From positions 5,527,576 through 5,591,575 of the forward strand of contig OZ020304.1 of the NCBI GenBank assembly GCA_963971305.1: a stretch of 64,000 bases of DNA, given 5' to 3'. Positions 10,985 through 25,900 of the stretch are shown here, piece by piece; position 1 is the stretch's first letter, and the number at the start of each line of letters is the position of its first letter. Source of the stretch: Arcuatula senhousia. Lineage: Eukaryota > Mollusca > Bivalvia > Mytilida > Mytilidae. The notes beneath the pieces were generated by a model. The model ran no database searches and was not told where the DNA came from. It saw only the letters and a list, made by a program, of their open reading frames with translations. Both the position numbers and the translations under genes were made by a program.

Positions 10985-13171
10985 TTAACACCGTATGGAC
11001 TCGTGAGCGGATGAAAAGGTGATTCACGTACATGGAAATGGTTAATAACACATTTTGAAAAGGGATAAACGGATTAAAAACAAAACAAGGTATGTTTGAG
11101 TATCATTTTTCGTTACCCATTTCAACTATATATTAAATGCCATGGCTCACGGAACACTTGAAACCGTTCCCTTTCTTAAGATGCATGATATTTTTCGAAA
11201 GAATGTTTCAGTTTTCTTCCAACTTAATGGCAAAATGATGTTACAAAAAAAATAACAATAAAACATATTTTTTTCTAATAAAATCACACTTTTTAAGAAT
11301 ATAATGTGCATACACGTGCCTTTAGGGATATGAAATATATCAAAACACCGTTTTTTTATAGGCACGGATCTTATAATAAAAGTTATGCCCGAAAATTAAA
11401 GTAACGCCGTCTGAAAAGGTTATCAATCGGTAACGCATATAAAAATGGTCAAGAAACAACAAATGATCAATGCTGGAAGGGATGGTTATATAACGATAAA
11501 TCTTTCTCATTCCGAAAGAATCAATAACAACCTGTATTACTCAATTTGTAGATCTGATCTACTAGTCAGTGTCTATGTTGATGACTGTGGCTGCCAAGAG
11601 CAATGTTACACATACAGACTGCCAGGCAAAAAAAAGATACAATTCAAATTGAATCATTATTTAAAAAAAAATACTGCTATGAAATAAAAAGTCGGGAATC
11701 CTAATTTTGGTAGAGCGCGTCAGGCGAAGGAAAATTTAATGTCTGGAAATTAGTTGTCATTTGAATTTATGAAAACTTCTTCTTTGAAAACATGTACAGC
11801 GTCTTCGGCTATTCCGTCAACTATTTCGATGCGATATTAAGCGTATTGAAACATGACATATAAAACCATTTATTTTAAACATACGTTTTAGAATAGAAAG
11901 TATTTATCAAATACATTTTACACATATGAACCCGAAACACAAAACATGTCCATTTTAAAACTCTCTCTTTGACCCTTATAAATCGAAGGAAAATTCCTTG
12001 GCAAAAGTTATTTTCAAAGTCAACCAGATTGTCTGACATTCAACTCCCTTACTCACTTTAAAACAGTCTGCGTACAATTTTGTAAGCACTATACATCAAT
12101 ATCAATTTATTTCCTTCATTCAAGAATTAAGGAGTACATTTTTTCAGGTAATATGCCAATAAGAAAGAAAAGCAGACTATGGCTCAACCGACCAAAACAA
12201 AAATGTGGCACTAAAAGACAACAATAGAGATATATTTCTCAATCAATACAAGCATTAATTTAATAATTCAAAATCGTCAAAAAGCAGTTTTAGTTTTTTT
12301 TAGTTTTTTTTTTATTTACTAATAGTTTGTAGAAATTAAGGTATGTAGTATAATTTTAAATGCATTAAAAATACTTTCAAATTAATTTTATGCTGGAATT
12401 CAGTAAACTATTTTAAGAAACTCCTGTCCATGATTGTTGGTAGTTAAGTTTATAGCCAAAGGTTAACATCAAGTTAGGCTTATTTAAGACAATCAAATAA
12501 ATTAAACTTCTACGCGTGCTATCTTAATTTCACAACCTCTTTTCGTTTACCTGATAATTAAATTTATTTTCCAAACAGTAACACATATTTATGTAAAGAT
12601 GTTTGTATAATTATGCAATTAAAGAATTGGGTTATACATGTTTTTTTCGCCTCATGTATTTGCAACAATTGATTAAAAAATATCTTATGGGAATAAAAAA
12701 CAAATATGTAACAAATTTCGCTTTATTTACATTATTGTGTTGTAATTTAACACGCATTGACCCTTTTTAGCTTTTCTCACGTATTTTGTAACCTTTTCGC
12801 CCTGCGTTATCGGTGTATCGTCATTTACATAAATGAACTCATTTATCATGTTAACACATTCCATGTGATAATGATTGTTCTAAAAAATTTGACCTGTTTG
12901 AGTAGAAATGTGTGTAAATATTTTTTTTGTAAATAAATTCATATTTCAAATGAAGTATTGATTTTGTAAAGAGGTTGTGGAACAAATCGTTCAATAATGA
13001 ATTATGATGCCAACAAAATTAAACACCTAAAGATATGAGGTGTTCCTTGCAATAGCATTTGTTTTTATATAAGAATGGCTTCTGGGCTTATTATAGACCT
13101 TTTTGATGACATATTGCTATTTTTGAAAATTTTGCCTTTTCATCCGCTCAGGAGTCCATACGGTGAGTTAA
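10985..13171. mobile_element. 2.2-kb region bounded by ~34-bp inverted repeats
   Basis: TTAACACCGTATGGACTC...GAGCGGATGAAAAGG at 10985-11019 is matched in inverted form at 13135-13171 with few differences. The enclosed sequence is AT-rich. An 80-codon open frame at 11445-11687 (with Cys-rich DDCGCQEQC) is the best frame but I do not recognise it. It may be a non-autonomous DNA transposon or two independent inverted copies of a short repeat; I cannot see a target duplication. Confidence 0.5.
11695..11770 (+). mobile_element. hammerhead repeat (family 1) relic lacking the ribozyme core
   Basis: TTTTGGTAGAGCGC is followed directly by GTCAGGCG and then the usual tail (TGTCTGGAA, TTGTCATTTG). The stretch from stem I to stem III, including both core strands, is deleted. 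The deletion ends fall in short GCGC matches, suggesting loss by microhomology. Confidence 0.6.
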
Positions 13172-13786
13172 GGCCTTATATATTACAGAATTAAAGAGAA
13201 CATATTTTAGGAAGTCGAGTAGACCATTGCTATTTTTATCTGGGTATGAGGTACTCTCAATGTTTATTTATTTTATGAATGAAATTTCTATATTTAGAAA
13301 GTGGGATTCACAAATGACTTATGAAATTAGCACAACTTTGACAATCATTTTTATAAATACCGCTATAGTGACAGGTTCAGGAATTCTTTATCAGAAAGAA
13401 TGGAGTCTTATCTGTTGGATCTTTTTTTTTCAGATTTTTAGGAGCATGATGTTTTATTTGTCACAAAGGAAATCAGACCCCATAATATCACTTAACATGA
13501 ATAATGTGCTCTTTTCACGCTGCATATTTAATAAACCAAGGCAAACCCAGTGTTGTTTACTTTCATTTTACATATTTTATATCACATTTTATTTTTAAAG
13601 TTGCTCTAATAAACTTTTTAATGACCATAGTTACTACGTAAACATCCCGAATCAAATTCTACCTTATTTACTGAAGAGCGCATATTCTTTTGTCTCGTTC
13701 TGACCACCTTTCTGACTGTACCTTTGTCCTATATATAGATCCTCTATATTTATCCTAAAAGCCCAGTTCTACATACATATAAATCT
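13172..13786. other. no supported gene
   Basis: A 123-codon plus-strand frame at 13227-13598 is hydrophobic but low in GC and without a recognisable domain or splice context. I treat it as chance. The sequence lies downstream of the last EGF exon seen on the minus strand, presumably in the next intron. Confidence 0.4.
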
Positions 13787-13839
13787 CTATGACTCCCCAA
13801 TAATAATTACATAAGCCCCAAAATTATTTAAAACTTTAC

Positions 13840-13941
13840 CATTTTCACAAGTCTTTCCAGTTGTACCATCTTTACACATACACCAACCATATAGGCAAGT
13901 ACCTCCATTGTAACATTTAAGTGTCAGACATGGATCTGGGC
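13840..13941 (-). CDS. exon 12: EGF-like domain
   Basis: Acceptor CTTTGCCAG, donor GTAAAG, 102 nt, phase 1-1. It encodes one classical EGF domain: PDPCLTLKCYNGGTCLYGW then CMCKDGTTGKTC, with all six cysteines. Its leading two bases complete the Ser codon begun by exon 11 across an 8.2-kb intron. The gene should continue to the left; I found no further EGF exon in 1-13839. Confidence 0.85.
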
Positions 13942-16900
13942 CTGGCAAAGGAAAAATGAAAATTAATATAAGTTTTACCAGCAAAATCTTCACATTTAAA
14001 CATAGGCGGATCCAGGGGGGGGCCTGGGGGGGCCCGGGCCCCCCTTTTGGCTGATAAATATGGTTGAATATATAGGAAATCATTGAAGCGTGACCAAAGT
14101 GGGCCCCCTCTTAGGCCAGTAAGTGGGCCCCCTCTTTTCAGAATCTCTGGATCCGCCTCTAATTTACCAAAGTAATGACAGATTTGTTTTTGTAGTTTTT
14201 ACAACAACAATCATATCTGTTATTTACATTACATGTCTCCTAAGCATGGTTACCTTAATCATCATCTTATAATTCAGATTTGTACTCCTTACTATTTTTA
14301 AGTTTTAGCATTTTACAATTTTAAGTTCTCCAAATCTGTGATTTTCTATCTAAAACCTAAGATGTTGAAACCTTAGAAAATGTTGAAGGAGAGAAAGAAG
14401 GATGGATAAAGTGATTTCATGCTTGTTTTTTTTTCCATTTTACAAAATTTTATTTTACTATAGCTGTGAACAATTATATTTCTTGCTACAGCTTTTGCAA
14501 GAAATATACCCAGTAATATTAATGTCAACATATAAGCAGGGTATTATATAGACAAACTTATATAATCGTTGGTTAGTAATATTACATACAAATGAGATAT
14601 ATATACTATATTATTACAATAAAAATATATTCTTAGTGAGAAAACAAAAACACATTCTCAGAAAAACGGTCTCTTTGTATATACTTTACCATTTTCCAAA
14701 TTACATAATTGAAGGGTTTTAAGTAAAAAAAGATTTTAACACGCATCAATGAGCGGGTATTTAAATATACCGCCACGTGCGTGTGTAACATAAACAAGGG
14801 AAAGTGGTGTTAGATGTATACTAAATACATGTATTTTATTTAACGGATATAATAATTCTTATCATGTAAGTATTACATTCTTTATGAATTTGGTTTAAAC
14901 CATTGGATATTTTTTAGATATTTGATAAAATATTTACTACCAATTATAAATAAATATGTAGCGATACTTCAATTAGGTCGTTTGTTTCCGTCGTTTCTAT
15001 ATTTACAAAAGCTCTATGCAATGTACATACTTTCACTTTTCACTCGGGGGCTATATTCGGATTCTCAATCTTCGGATTTACATCAAGACAATATGGCCGC
15101 GACCAGTAGATTATGTGTTCCGCTTCGGATTTTATTTTAGTCAGTGTAGCATATCTTGCGTAGCTTTAGCGTAATGGATATTTGATTTTGGATTGCGAAA
15201 ATTTACTTTTAAAGGACAAAAATACTATTCGGACACCAAAAAAAAGTTAAATCTTGCAAAAAAGTTGTACACAGCATCTTCGTTTTTCATGCTTTTATGT
15301 GGCGGTGTACTAGATCATGTAGCGTACATGGCGTAGTCACTTTATCAGGTTGTGCACGTGTTTGAGTGTACTTTCTTATAAATTTTTGACTGCAAAATGT
15401 TAATTCTTTGAATAAAGTTTATTATCACAGACAGAAATAATGCTTATGCAAACTAGGTCAATCAGACACACACAATTCAAGCATTTTATAGATTTTTGGA
15501 AAATGACAAAATAGCCACATTGGGTCATTCGTCTGTCTTGATCTAGGTCATTTTAATATGTCTATTTCTCACAAAGCTATTGCGGGATCCGGAAAAATAA
15601 ACTTATTTGTCACAAGTTATTGGTTGTTCGAAAATGTTATCATTGCTTGATAATTTTGTCGATTCACCACACAGAGACCAATGTCGCCACATCAGAAAAT
15701 AATTTTAACTGTGCGGAACCACAGGGGCTTGGAATATAGAGTAGGGGGTGTATTTGAGCAGTGGCGGATCCGGGGGGGGGGTTCCGAGGTTGGAATTTTC
15801 CTCCTTTCCGACAAAAATTTCGCAAGTAACGTGTAGGTTTTCTGCAAAATTTGTTTGGAACCACCCCTTTTCGTCCTTGGTCCACAACGGAATTTATGTG
15901 GACCAACCCCTTTCAAAAATTTCTGGGTCTGGCCCTGTTTGAGTTATGATATAATTTATTGCTATTAGACGTAAAAATTTTAAAGGCATACATGTACTTT
16001 GCAAATTTTCATAAAGAGATCTACAATTGGGTTTAAACTTATTTCATATAATATTATATACTTCAAAATCATAGGCTGATCTGACAAATGATAACCATTA
16101 AAGTATACGATAAATAGATGTGGAATAATTGTACGCCACACAACCAACATAAAGAAACGGGAATTTTAAAAATCACAATGGAAAACAGCCAACAGTCTTC
16201 AGCATGACCATAAGTCGCTGCTTGCCGTCTTGCATTGGCCCAAGACTAAAAATATAAAAGAGGATGAGTCCAGTTTCAATTTTGGTCACACTTAGAAAAA
16301 AGTCAAAATAACAATGTACGATTTTTTTTACATCTCCGCATGCTTAGAATGCAACTAAATGTTGAAAATAATAATATTATAAAACAAAATTTGTAAAAAT
16401 TTCTAGGCGCAAAATATATGTTTGATTTTCTTCTTCGGTATTCCCAGAATCCCGTTGGTAACTTTTGTTTTCAGAATAATTTGAAGATTGAAACATTTTT
16501 AAACTGTAACATTAAGCTGATTTAAAAGTATATATGAACAACAGACTGTGACATCTTTGATCCAATGTAGACTTTTGTAGAGCTCGATGAGCTGAAGATT
16601 TAAACAAGCAACAGCTTTTCTCTATCTGCAATAGTTTCCTATTTCCTCCACTAACATAACCAAACTTTGATGCAGTTATTTTAAACTAAATAGGAGAAAG
16701 TACAATGCATGCTTATACGGGATCTAAAAACAAATAATGTTTAGGATAAACACTTACATGACTAAGATTCATCAACATGTTTATCTTAAAATGGCTTAAT
16801 TTTAGATCGATTTTATAGTATGTGTACAGCAAAGGCTACCTATAGAATTCAACAATAAACCTTAGCAGGACCTAGAAATAATAAAGTCTTTTTTATGTTA

Positions 16901-19900
16901 CTAAAGCAGACCTTTGCTTTTTGTGTCAATAGCGGCTTGCTAGGCAATATGCATTAGAGTCCACACTTGTTCTAATAGGGATATCAATGAATTTCGATCC
17001 AGTATGATTGAGCATGGGATTAAGATTTTCCTTTAATTCACTTTTATAGGCATTCATGATTTAGTTGGTATTAACAGCTAAATTTTCATATTTTATTTTA
17101 TTTTTCGCTTTCCATACGACCCATTTAAGAATTGCGATAAAAATATCTCCTATGTGATTTTGAATATTTTCCTTATTATAGAATCCAATCAATACATTTT
17201 GCTCTTCAAGAATAATATTTGACATGATATGGATTTTAGCAATAACGTTTTGTGCATATTGTACAATAGGATACACTTGTTTACAATTATAGAACAAATG
17301 TTTTTGTGTTTCAAAGTGATTCTTGCATAAATGACACAATCCACCAGTGTTAGAAATGCCTATTTGTTTAAATCGAAATTCAGTGTACACAATATTACAA
17401 TGTATGTACGGATTTATAATGAAATTCTGATATTTTATTTTTAATTCCGAGTTTAAATATATTTCCCCAGATCTTTTTCCATTTTATTTCTTGTTCGTAG
17501 TCTCTCTCCCATTTATCTTCACATTTAGGTTTTGTTTTATCGTTTAGCACTTCTTGTATGTCTTTACATTTGATGTCATTCGTGGGGATACGCTTGCCCG
17601 AGCGTGATAATATATAGAGATCTTCAAGCCGAATGCTTGACATTTGAATATCATCTACATTTGGAATACTGCCCCTAAGTTTTTGAATATAATCTTTTGG
17701 TATTGCAGCTTTTATTTGCGAAAACTCAGAGATACAATTTCTTTTATCATTTAGTAAAGCATACATTTCATTGCATAGTTTAAAGTCTTTCATTTCGCTA
17801 TTCCAAACATCTCGTATTTTTGTAAGTTCGCTTGATAGAAAGGAGCGAAAAAGGAGAGATTTACGCTGAAATTTAATATTAATAGATTTCATGCTTGATT
17901 TAAGACTTTTATTTCAAAAGAAAAAAAATTAAAATCGTAAATTGTTACCGGTAATTAACAATTTTTAGTGTTATTGACAAAACTTCCGTTGGCCTGGTTT
18001 TAAAACTATAGGAGAATCTTCTTTCAGTTATTACCCTATAAGGGGTCATCTTTCAACTTCAGTCATATGAAGACTTTTGTAGAGCTTAATGAGCTTAAGG
18101 TTGAAGCAAGCAACAGCTTTTCTCTATCTTTAGTACTGTAATAATATTATAATACTAAATATAAATTACAACAAAGTTCCAGACAATACATTTTGCTAGG
18201 CCTGATGCGCGTTTCATCTATTCAAGACTCAGAGGCGCTTTACCAAAAGTTGAAAAAGCCAAACATTTTGCGAATGTGAAGAGCATAGAACAATAATACC
18301 TAAAATACTGAATGAGAAACCAAATTATGACTAAGAACAACCTATGTCTGGGTTAGGCAGAACCTTAGGGTTTTGACAATTTAGAAAGGATGGGTTGCGA
18401 TAAGGCACTATTTTGGCCCATCTGTAGGCGAAAAAGTAAAAAGTATTTCATAGCCTCTTACTTTTTACCTTATTTTGTAGCAAAATGATTGTACTGTTGT
18501 GAAAGACTACTTTTAAATCCTTTTGCATTAACACGGCTTGGAAAATCGTGTTCAAAATTGACGCATTTTGGATGAAAATTTCACCTTGATTTAAAAGAAA
18601 TTTCAAGGTAGGGCTTCAATAAAGTGAAATTTTGTGCTCATATAGTTGAAGCCAGTGTTAACAATTCTATAAAAGGTTCATCATACATATACATCACTTT
18701 TAAGAACAATTTTGAATTTGAAAAGAACGCTAATCTAAAGAAAAACGAGGAAAACGGAGATATTTCGCACAATTTTTAACTACTGACAACAAGTTCAAAA
18801 ATTATAGTCTTTTTAAATTTTCAGTATGTCTTGCACGCGGAACCAGCTTGAAACTTTCACAAAATATGTGTTTTAGTAAAGCAAGATTTTGAATAAAATA
18901 TGGAGCTGGTTCCGCGTGCAAGGCTATACTTTCGGGAAGGACATATATCACTCATTTGCGCCACTTTCCCATAGGCTCCATGTTAAAATCAATTGTGGTG
19001 GTTCATTTCAAGCACCATTTACTGAAAAATTAAAAAGCTTTCATCCTACAGACTTTTATTTTCAAAAAATAGAAATATTAACCTTTCGAACAAGACATTT
19101 TATGAAAGAATTTACTTAATTTTATTTTTGACTTTCGCGGTGGGCTGAAAACGGGTCTTATCGCAACTCATCCTTTAAACAGAAAATTTATAGCTTTGAT
19201 GTGTTCATCAACACAAAAGTGTTGATGCTGGAGCGAGCTAACCTTGGGGAATTTAAACTCCACCAGCAGTGCTAACCATCACGGATGTTAAAAATATAAA
19301 TTACAACAAAGTTCCAGACATTACATTTTGCTACGCCTGACGCGTGTTTCGTCTATTAAAGACTCATCAAATAATACCTTAGTATTCTTAAATACTTTTT
19401 ATTCTATAGTGCAATAGAATATATAGATTTTAAGATATTGAGCTTAATACATTTGTTTAAACAAGAGTTGACACTAAAGTATGTCTCGCCTGCCGGCACC
19501 ATCACAGAACTCTGGGCCTTCAGAAAAGTTAAGGTCAAGGTCATGTGACAGGTGACAGAATTCCATTCAACCATCACAAAAATATCTGAAGTGTGTTCTA
19601 GATACCATAGTTATTGATAAACAATAAAAAAAGACCAACATTCACTAAGTCATTCAACCATGAAAATGGGTTAAAAGTCACATTACATGGTGATGTCAGT
19701 TGTGAATACCATAATCCCCAAATATCAGATGCCTAGCTATAATATTATACTTTTCACTTAACTCATTTTCCACCCAAAATCATCTGTGTTCACAAAGTCA
19801 CTGAACCGTGAAAATAGGGTCATGGTCACACAACATGTTGTCAGTTGTGTAGACCAAAACCCCAAATGTCTGTATACCAAATATTAGATGCCTAGCTATT

Positions 19901-22900
19901 ATACTTTTAACTTAATTTATTTTCCACAAAAGTTTTTATTGTTCCAAAATCATCTAAGTCCACAGAGTTACTGAACCATGAAATTGGGGTCAGGGTCAAA
20001 GGGCATGGTGCCAGTTGCGTAGACCATAACCCCAACTGTCTGTATACCAAATATCAGATGCCTAGCTATTATACTTTTCTTGGAATTCATTTTCCACAAA
20101 TGTCTTACAAAAAAGTTAACGCGGCCGCCCCCGCAGCCGGAAAGTAATACCTATGTCTCGCCTTCAGCGACTTTAGTCGCAGGCGAGACAAAAATCAAGA
20201 TAAAAAGGCTATTAATCTTTCATGGGTTGTTGGATCTTCCTAAAAATGTCATGACATGTTGATCACTTTTGTTCTCAATCAGAATTTAAAAATCTGTCAC
20301 CGTTTGTGAGATATTTGCAAAAAACTTCAATTTTCCCCTATGTTCTATTTTAAGCCACAGCGGCCATCCCCACATCAGTTCTATACACCTAATGCTAATA
20401 AAGAACTATACCAAGTTTGGTTCCAATTGGAATTAAAGAATCAGAGGAATGAATGTTTTAAATGTGATGAAGAAATGCTGTGAAAATGCTCAATTTTGAC
20501 GTTCTAAGGGCAATAACTCCTAAAAGGAAAGGTCCTACAACATTGATCCTTTACATATTTACTAGATCTTGATGTGCTTAACAATATGCCATTTAAATTT
20601 CTCAAATATCTTGTATAGTTTTCAAGATATTGAGCTAAACAGGTGCCAAATTGCAAAAAATCCACAAAAAGGGCAATACATGTTACTCCTAAATAGAATG
20701 TTGGATTTTCTTCAAAATTTCAGGGTAGGTAGATCTTGATGTGCTGATCACTTTTACCCCAACAGAATTTTGATATCAGTAGCTGTTTTTGAGTTATTTG
20801 CAAAAAACTGCATTTTACCCCTATGTTCTTTTTTTAGCCACGGTGGCTATGTTTAATGACGAATCAAAAATCCCCACATCAGTTCTAAAAACCGAATGCT
20901 AATGAACAACCATACCAAATTTGGTTGCAATTGAAGATTAACATTTTAGCAATCAAAAGCTTTTATTTTTTCAACAGTGTGCCAGCAATAAGGCATAAAC
21001 AGGTTAAGTGACCATAACTTCTATAAAGGGTCAATAAAAAACTCCCATCATTTTGAATTTTTGTAGGGCTTAACTAACTAAACAGCATTGAAACTTAAAG
21101 TTTTTCTCTAGCTTTAATGGTTTACAATACAATGGGGAATGGTTTGGAAAATGGAGGAATTTTGACGCTCTTAAAATAACTCCTAAAAATAAGGGTCCTA
21201 CAACTTTGACCCTATTACATATTTTGTTGATCTTTATGTGATTAACAACATGCAATTTAAATTTCTCAAATATCTTAAATAGTTTTTGAGATATTAAGCA
21301 TAATAAGTTCAAAATTCAGAAAAAATCAAGAAAAAGGGCAACAACTCCTACATGGGTGGTTACATCTTCTTGAAAATTTCAAGGCAGGTAGATCTTGAGG
21401 TGCTGAACACTTTTGCTGCGCATTAGAATTTTGATATCTGTCACCATTTTTTAGTAATTTGGTCAATTTTTATGTTCTAAGGGGAATAACTCCTTAAAGG
21501 AATGAACTTAAAACTGTTACAGGTTTTGTAGATCTTTATGTGCCTAACAATATGCAATTTAAAGTCTTCAAATATCTCTTATAGTTTTCAAGATATTGAT
21601 CTTAATGAGTGCAAAATTTAGAAAAAATGCAGGAAAAGGGCAATAACTCCTACATAGGTTATTGGATCTTCTTCAAAATTTCAGGGCAGGAAGATCTTGA
21701 GGTGCTATTGTCAGAATTTAAATATCTGTCACTTTTTTTGAGTTATTTGCAAAAACTGCAATTTACCCCTTTATTCTATTTATAGCCATGGCAGCCATGT
21801 TTTTAAGAATCAAAAAGCCAAACAACAGTTTTGAAGCACCCATGCTAATTAACAACTGTACCAAGTTCAGTTGTATTTGGACTTATGGTGTCAGAGTAAT
21901 TAATGTTTGAAAAAGTTAACGGACGACAGATGGACCACGGAGGCCAAGTGATGGCAATAGCTCTTATAACCCCTCGTATCAGGAGAGCTAAATAGGGAAA
22001 ATAATTTAGATATGTAATATATCAAAATGTTGTTTACCTGTCCTGGCAGTTTCATAAAACTCCATGAACACAGGTTTTCTTTTTATTTCTTTCATGTACA
22101 ACTTACCAAAACCACTTTATCAATTTGTCAAATTTTACATGCAATTGGACCTGTAGTTTACTTACTATGTTCACAGTGTACCCCTGTATATCCATCTTTA
22201 CAAATACATGGCTGGTGTTCCTCTGTTGTACATTCACCTAAATTCTCACATTGACCAAATGGACAAATATCTAGGAAAATAACAACACAAACATATGAGT
22301 AGAAAATACAACAATATTTTCAATGGGGGGTCCAGGGGATACTCTGAGTGTTGGAACCCTACTTTCCTCTGAAAATTTTGTTATTTTAATGTAGATTAAA
22401 TGCTAAATTGGTCTTAGTGGACTATTAATAGAAAGCTTAAACACTAAAAATACATCTTTTTCTATAAAGGACACTTAATAGCAAATTCAGTAGAGATTCT
22501 GTAAAAGCCTAAAACTCTTCATATTTTTTTCATTGTAACATTCTACATTTATAGAGGCCTTAAAATAGAAAGAATGAACTGTGGAATAATTTTACATGAC
22601 ACATCTGACATAACAAGCAGTAATTTAGAAAAAAAAACAACAACAATGAATTCAAAGAACTGTTTTAAGTTGTAGAGGACAACCCAGAGATTCATATTTC
22701 ATGCAAAAGCACCATAGCACCCAATTAAGTATACAAAGTCATTACCTTTTATGTGATGTCATTTGTGATGCTTCATTGTTTTTGCCTTCCTATTGTGAAG
22801 TCATGTTATTTAGAAAGCAAATGTAAATGAAATTTGAAAATAACAATTGGCTCAGTGTAAAATTTATATGATGTGGAATGTAAATTTTTATGCACATTTA

Positions 22901-25900
22901 TGTCAAGGTTTACTCAATGGAGAAAAATACCGGTACATGAACAATACCTTTTATTGGTTGGATATCAATACCAAAACATTGCTTATTGGATGCAAATCTG
23001 AAAGAAAACTATAAAAATTGTATACAAGTTCTCAAAAGGATACAACCACCTTCTTCCTTAGCTCTATAATGGAAGCCTTGCAACCTTAAATAGGAGACAG
23101 GAGTCAGACAGGTCTGAAAATTGCTTAGAATATATACAATTTGTCATACTGATGGAACCAACCAGCCAAATCCAAGCCTACCTAAATCTGAAGAAAAGCT
23201 TGATGGAAATTTTTGTATACTGGGGATTCATTTATTTTTGTGGGTTCCAATTTTTGTGGTTTGATGGAAAAAGACCATTTTGTGGAATCTTAAATTTGTG
23301 CTTCTGAAGTCTTCAGCATACACATCAATGTTGAATTTCCTTTTCAAGGGGTATCAAATTTCGTAGGTCTAGACCACCCACGAACACATTGAACATTGAA
23401 TCTGAATTTAAGTTCATGGATAAAAGTTTGACTGTGTATCACTGTAAAGAATTCTTAAACGAATCATGCACAAAATACTTTGCTGAGAACGGTTCACGTA
23501 CAATTATCAATCACGATAAACGGAAAAATATTTCAACAAATCACAATTCACGGAAAACAAAAATTGCCAATAAACCCATCGGCCCCCTCATGATTATTTC
23601 CATAAAAGTAAAGCAGTTTCAGAGGTCAGTTGCATTTATGAAAGACTTATGAACAGGGTGATTCCTATATACCCACCAATGTCTGTTAGTGAGGAGTATC
23701 ATCAAATCAGAATACTTCATGTAAGCAAACATGGAAAAGTAACAGTTTAGACAAAAAGGTGTCATCTATAAGTTGACTCATCATTACAAAGTACAGTAAG
23801 GGCTTTTTGCAGTGCTTTTTTATAAGAAGTGGCGTACAAATACTATTTTCATAGTAACATTCTAAATACCTGTCCTTGGCAATAACACAGAACTTTTTAG
23901 AGCCCTTTTCTGGCTCTTTGAAAGCAAACTCCATCATGTAAACATTTTGACCGATTGAAGGTGGAGCATGTTCCAATTGCCCCTCACTGTGAAGTCCCTT
24001 CAACTCTGGGTCAACAATTAAAATTGATGTAATTCCTCTATAATAAAAAATAAATTAAAATTTGTTTACTTAATTCTTTAATTCAAAATGATCAAGATCT
24101 TTCAAATGTAATTGCTTTATCTATAGAAAGCAGAAACTACAAATCCTCTCATATTTTTTCCAAAAATAACTACATGTTCAATGCAGTCCAACTTTACATA
24201 TAGATGACAAAGTTACAAAATTATGCTTAATTTTAAGCATTATGCATCATTTCATTTATAAAAATATGGCTACAATTAATAATTGTAAGCTCCAGGCTAA
24301 TAAAACCCCAACTTGAACGTTAATTTCTAACTCTCAAATAATAAGTGTATATATGTGATGAAATTTTTTTTTTTGAATTTCTTACCCTGAATTATCTGTT
24401 TTAGCATAGATTTGAAACCGGCAAATGGAGTCCACTTTACACATTATGTCCTCCTCAGTTGGAAAGTTTATGAAGTATGGGATACCCTGAAATTAACAAT
24501 AATATGGGATTCCCTTAAATCATCAAAAACATTAGCATGATTGTTAGAATCAGGATAATAAGCAATTTTGTCTTTCAGTTGTAATAGAATGTAAAACTCA
24601 TTTCATAGTGACTTAGAAGCTGGCTTGTCACAACCACTGTCACAAACTCAACTTCCCTTGGTTATACATGTGATTGAATTGTAAACCAAGGTATATTTTT
24701 GGTACAAGCTAGAGCATTCAAAGTCTCAAATCAATTAAATTTAATATGTAGAATGCAATTTGAATGGCTGTTAAAAATAAACAGCTCAAGCTTTTGTCTA
24801 CTCCTATAATGAAAGAGGTCTCATACTTTGTTAGGATAGCAAAAAGTCTAAAAAAAAATATTGTGGTCCAACCTCCAATGTTGTTGGAGTAAAGCTTATG
24901 CTATGTCATGAAAGATCAGTCACACATATGTTTACTTTAGTGGTCAGTCACAGGTAGATCATTATGGTTCACATTTCTTAATAGATTCCATTGAGTGAGA
25001 TTTAAAAAGATATGCTGTGATGGCTTAATCATAATTGTGTTTTGCTGTTCAATGTATGTGATGCCAATGTCCAGGATTATAAGTCTCTGAGTGTAACCAT
25101 ATTTGGAGTAGAAAGATGAAACTTTGATAATAAATTTGATATATTGATGTGTAGATTTGTCAAGATATTAAAGCCTCCCATTGCAAGAAAAGTTCAGGTT
25201 TCACAAGATTCCATTTCTTCTGTCCATCTTGTACCCAATACATTCTGGGCCCAAGATGGACAGTCAATAGTTTTTGACAATTGCATCATATGGTTGACTG
25301 ACAAGGCATATTTGTCACATGCAACCCGTTATAAACTGACATTGAATATTTAGAAATGAAAATATTTAAGATCCTTATATAAAACTACCAAGAATAAAAA
25401 AAAATCAGACAAAAATAAGTTTTAAATTTAACCCCTTTTGACCCCCTGATAGCTAAACAGAAAAGATGGTGTAAGAAGAAATTTATCCATTACATGACCA
25501 AAAATAACTTGTAAATAAAAATTCAAAATCAGACCATAAATAAAAACAAGAGGCTCCCAGGAGCCTGAAATTGCTAACCTGAACTACATATATACACATA
25601 TTTTTAGATATTATAATGGTTAACCATATGCAATTTAAATTTCTGAAATATCTTGTTTAGTTTTCAGGCTTAATTAGTGTAAATTTTGGCAAAAATTACA
25701 AAGGGCAATAACTGCCACATCAGCAGTCAGATCTTTTTCAAAATTTCAGGACAAGTAGATCTTAATATGCTGATCACTTTTGATTCTTGCACAATTTTGA
25801 TATCTGTAATAATTTTTGAGTAATTAGCAAAAAAAACTGCATTTTACCTCTATGTTCTATTTTTAGCCATGGTGGCCATGTTTTTTGACGAATCAAAAAT

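Noticed and set aside
11445..11687. Small Cys-containing protein on the plus strand
   Set aside because: Only 80 codons, within an inverted-repeat-bounded AT-rich region, with no recognised domain; noted in the region entry instead.
13227..13598. 123-codon hydrophobic frame, possible membrane protein
   Set aside because: AT-rich composition alone gives such hydrophobic frames; no domain, no splice sites and no homologous copy in the window.
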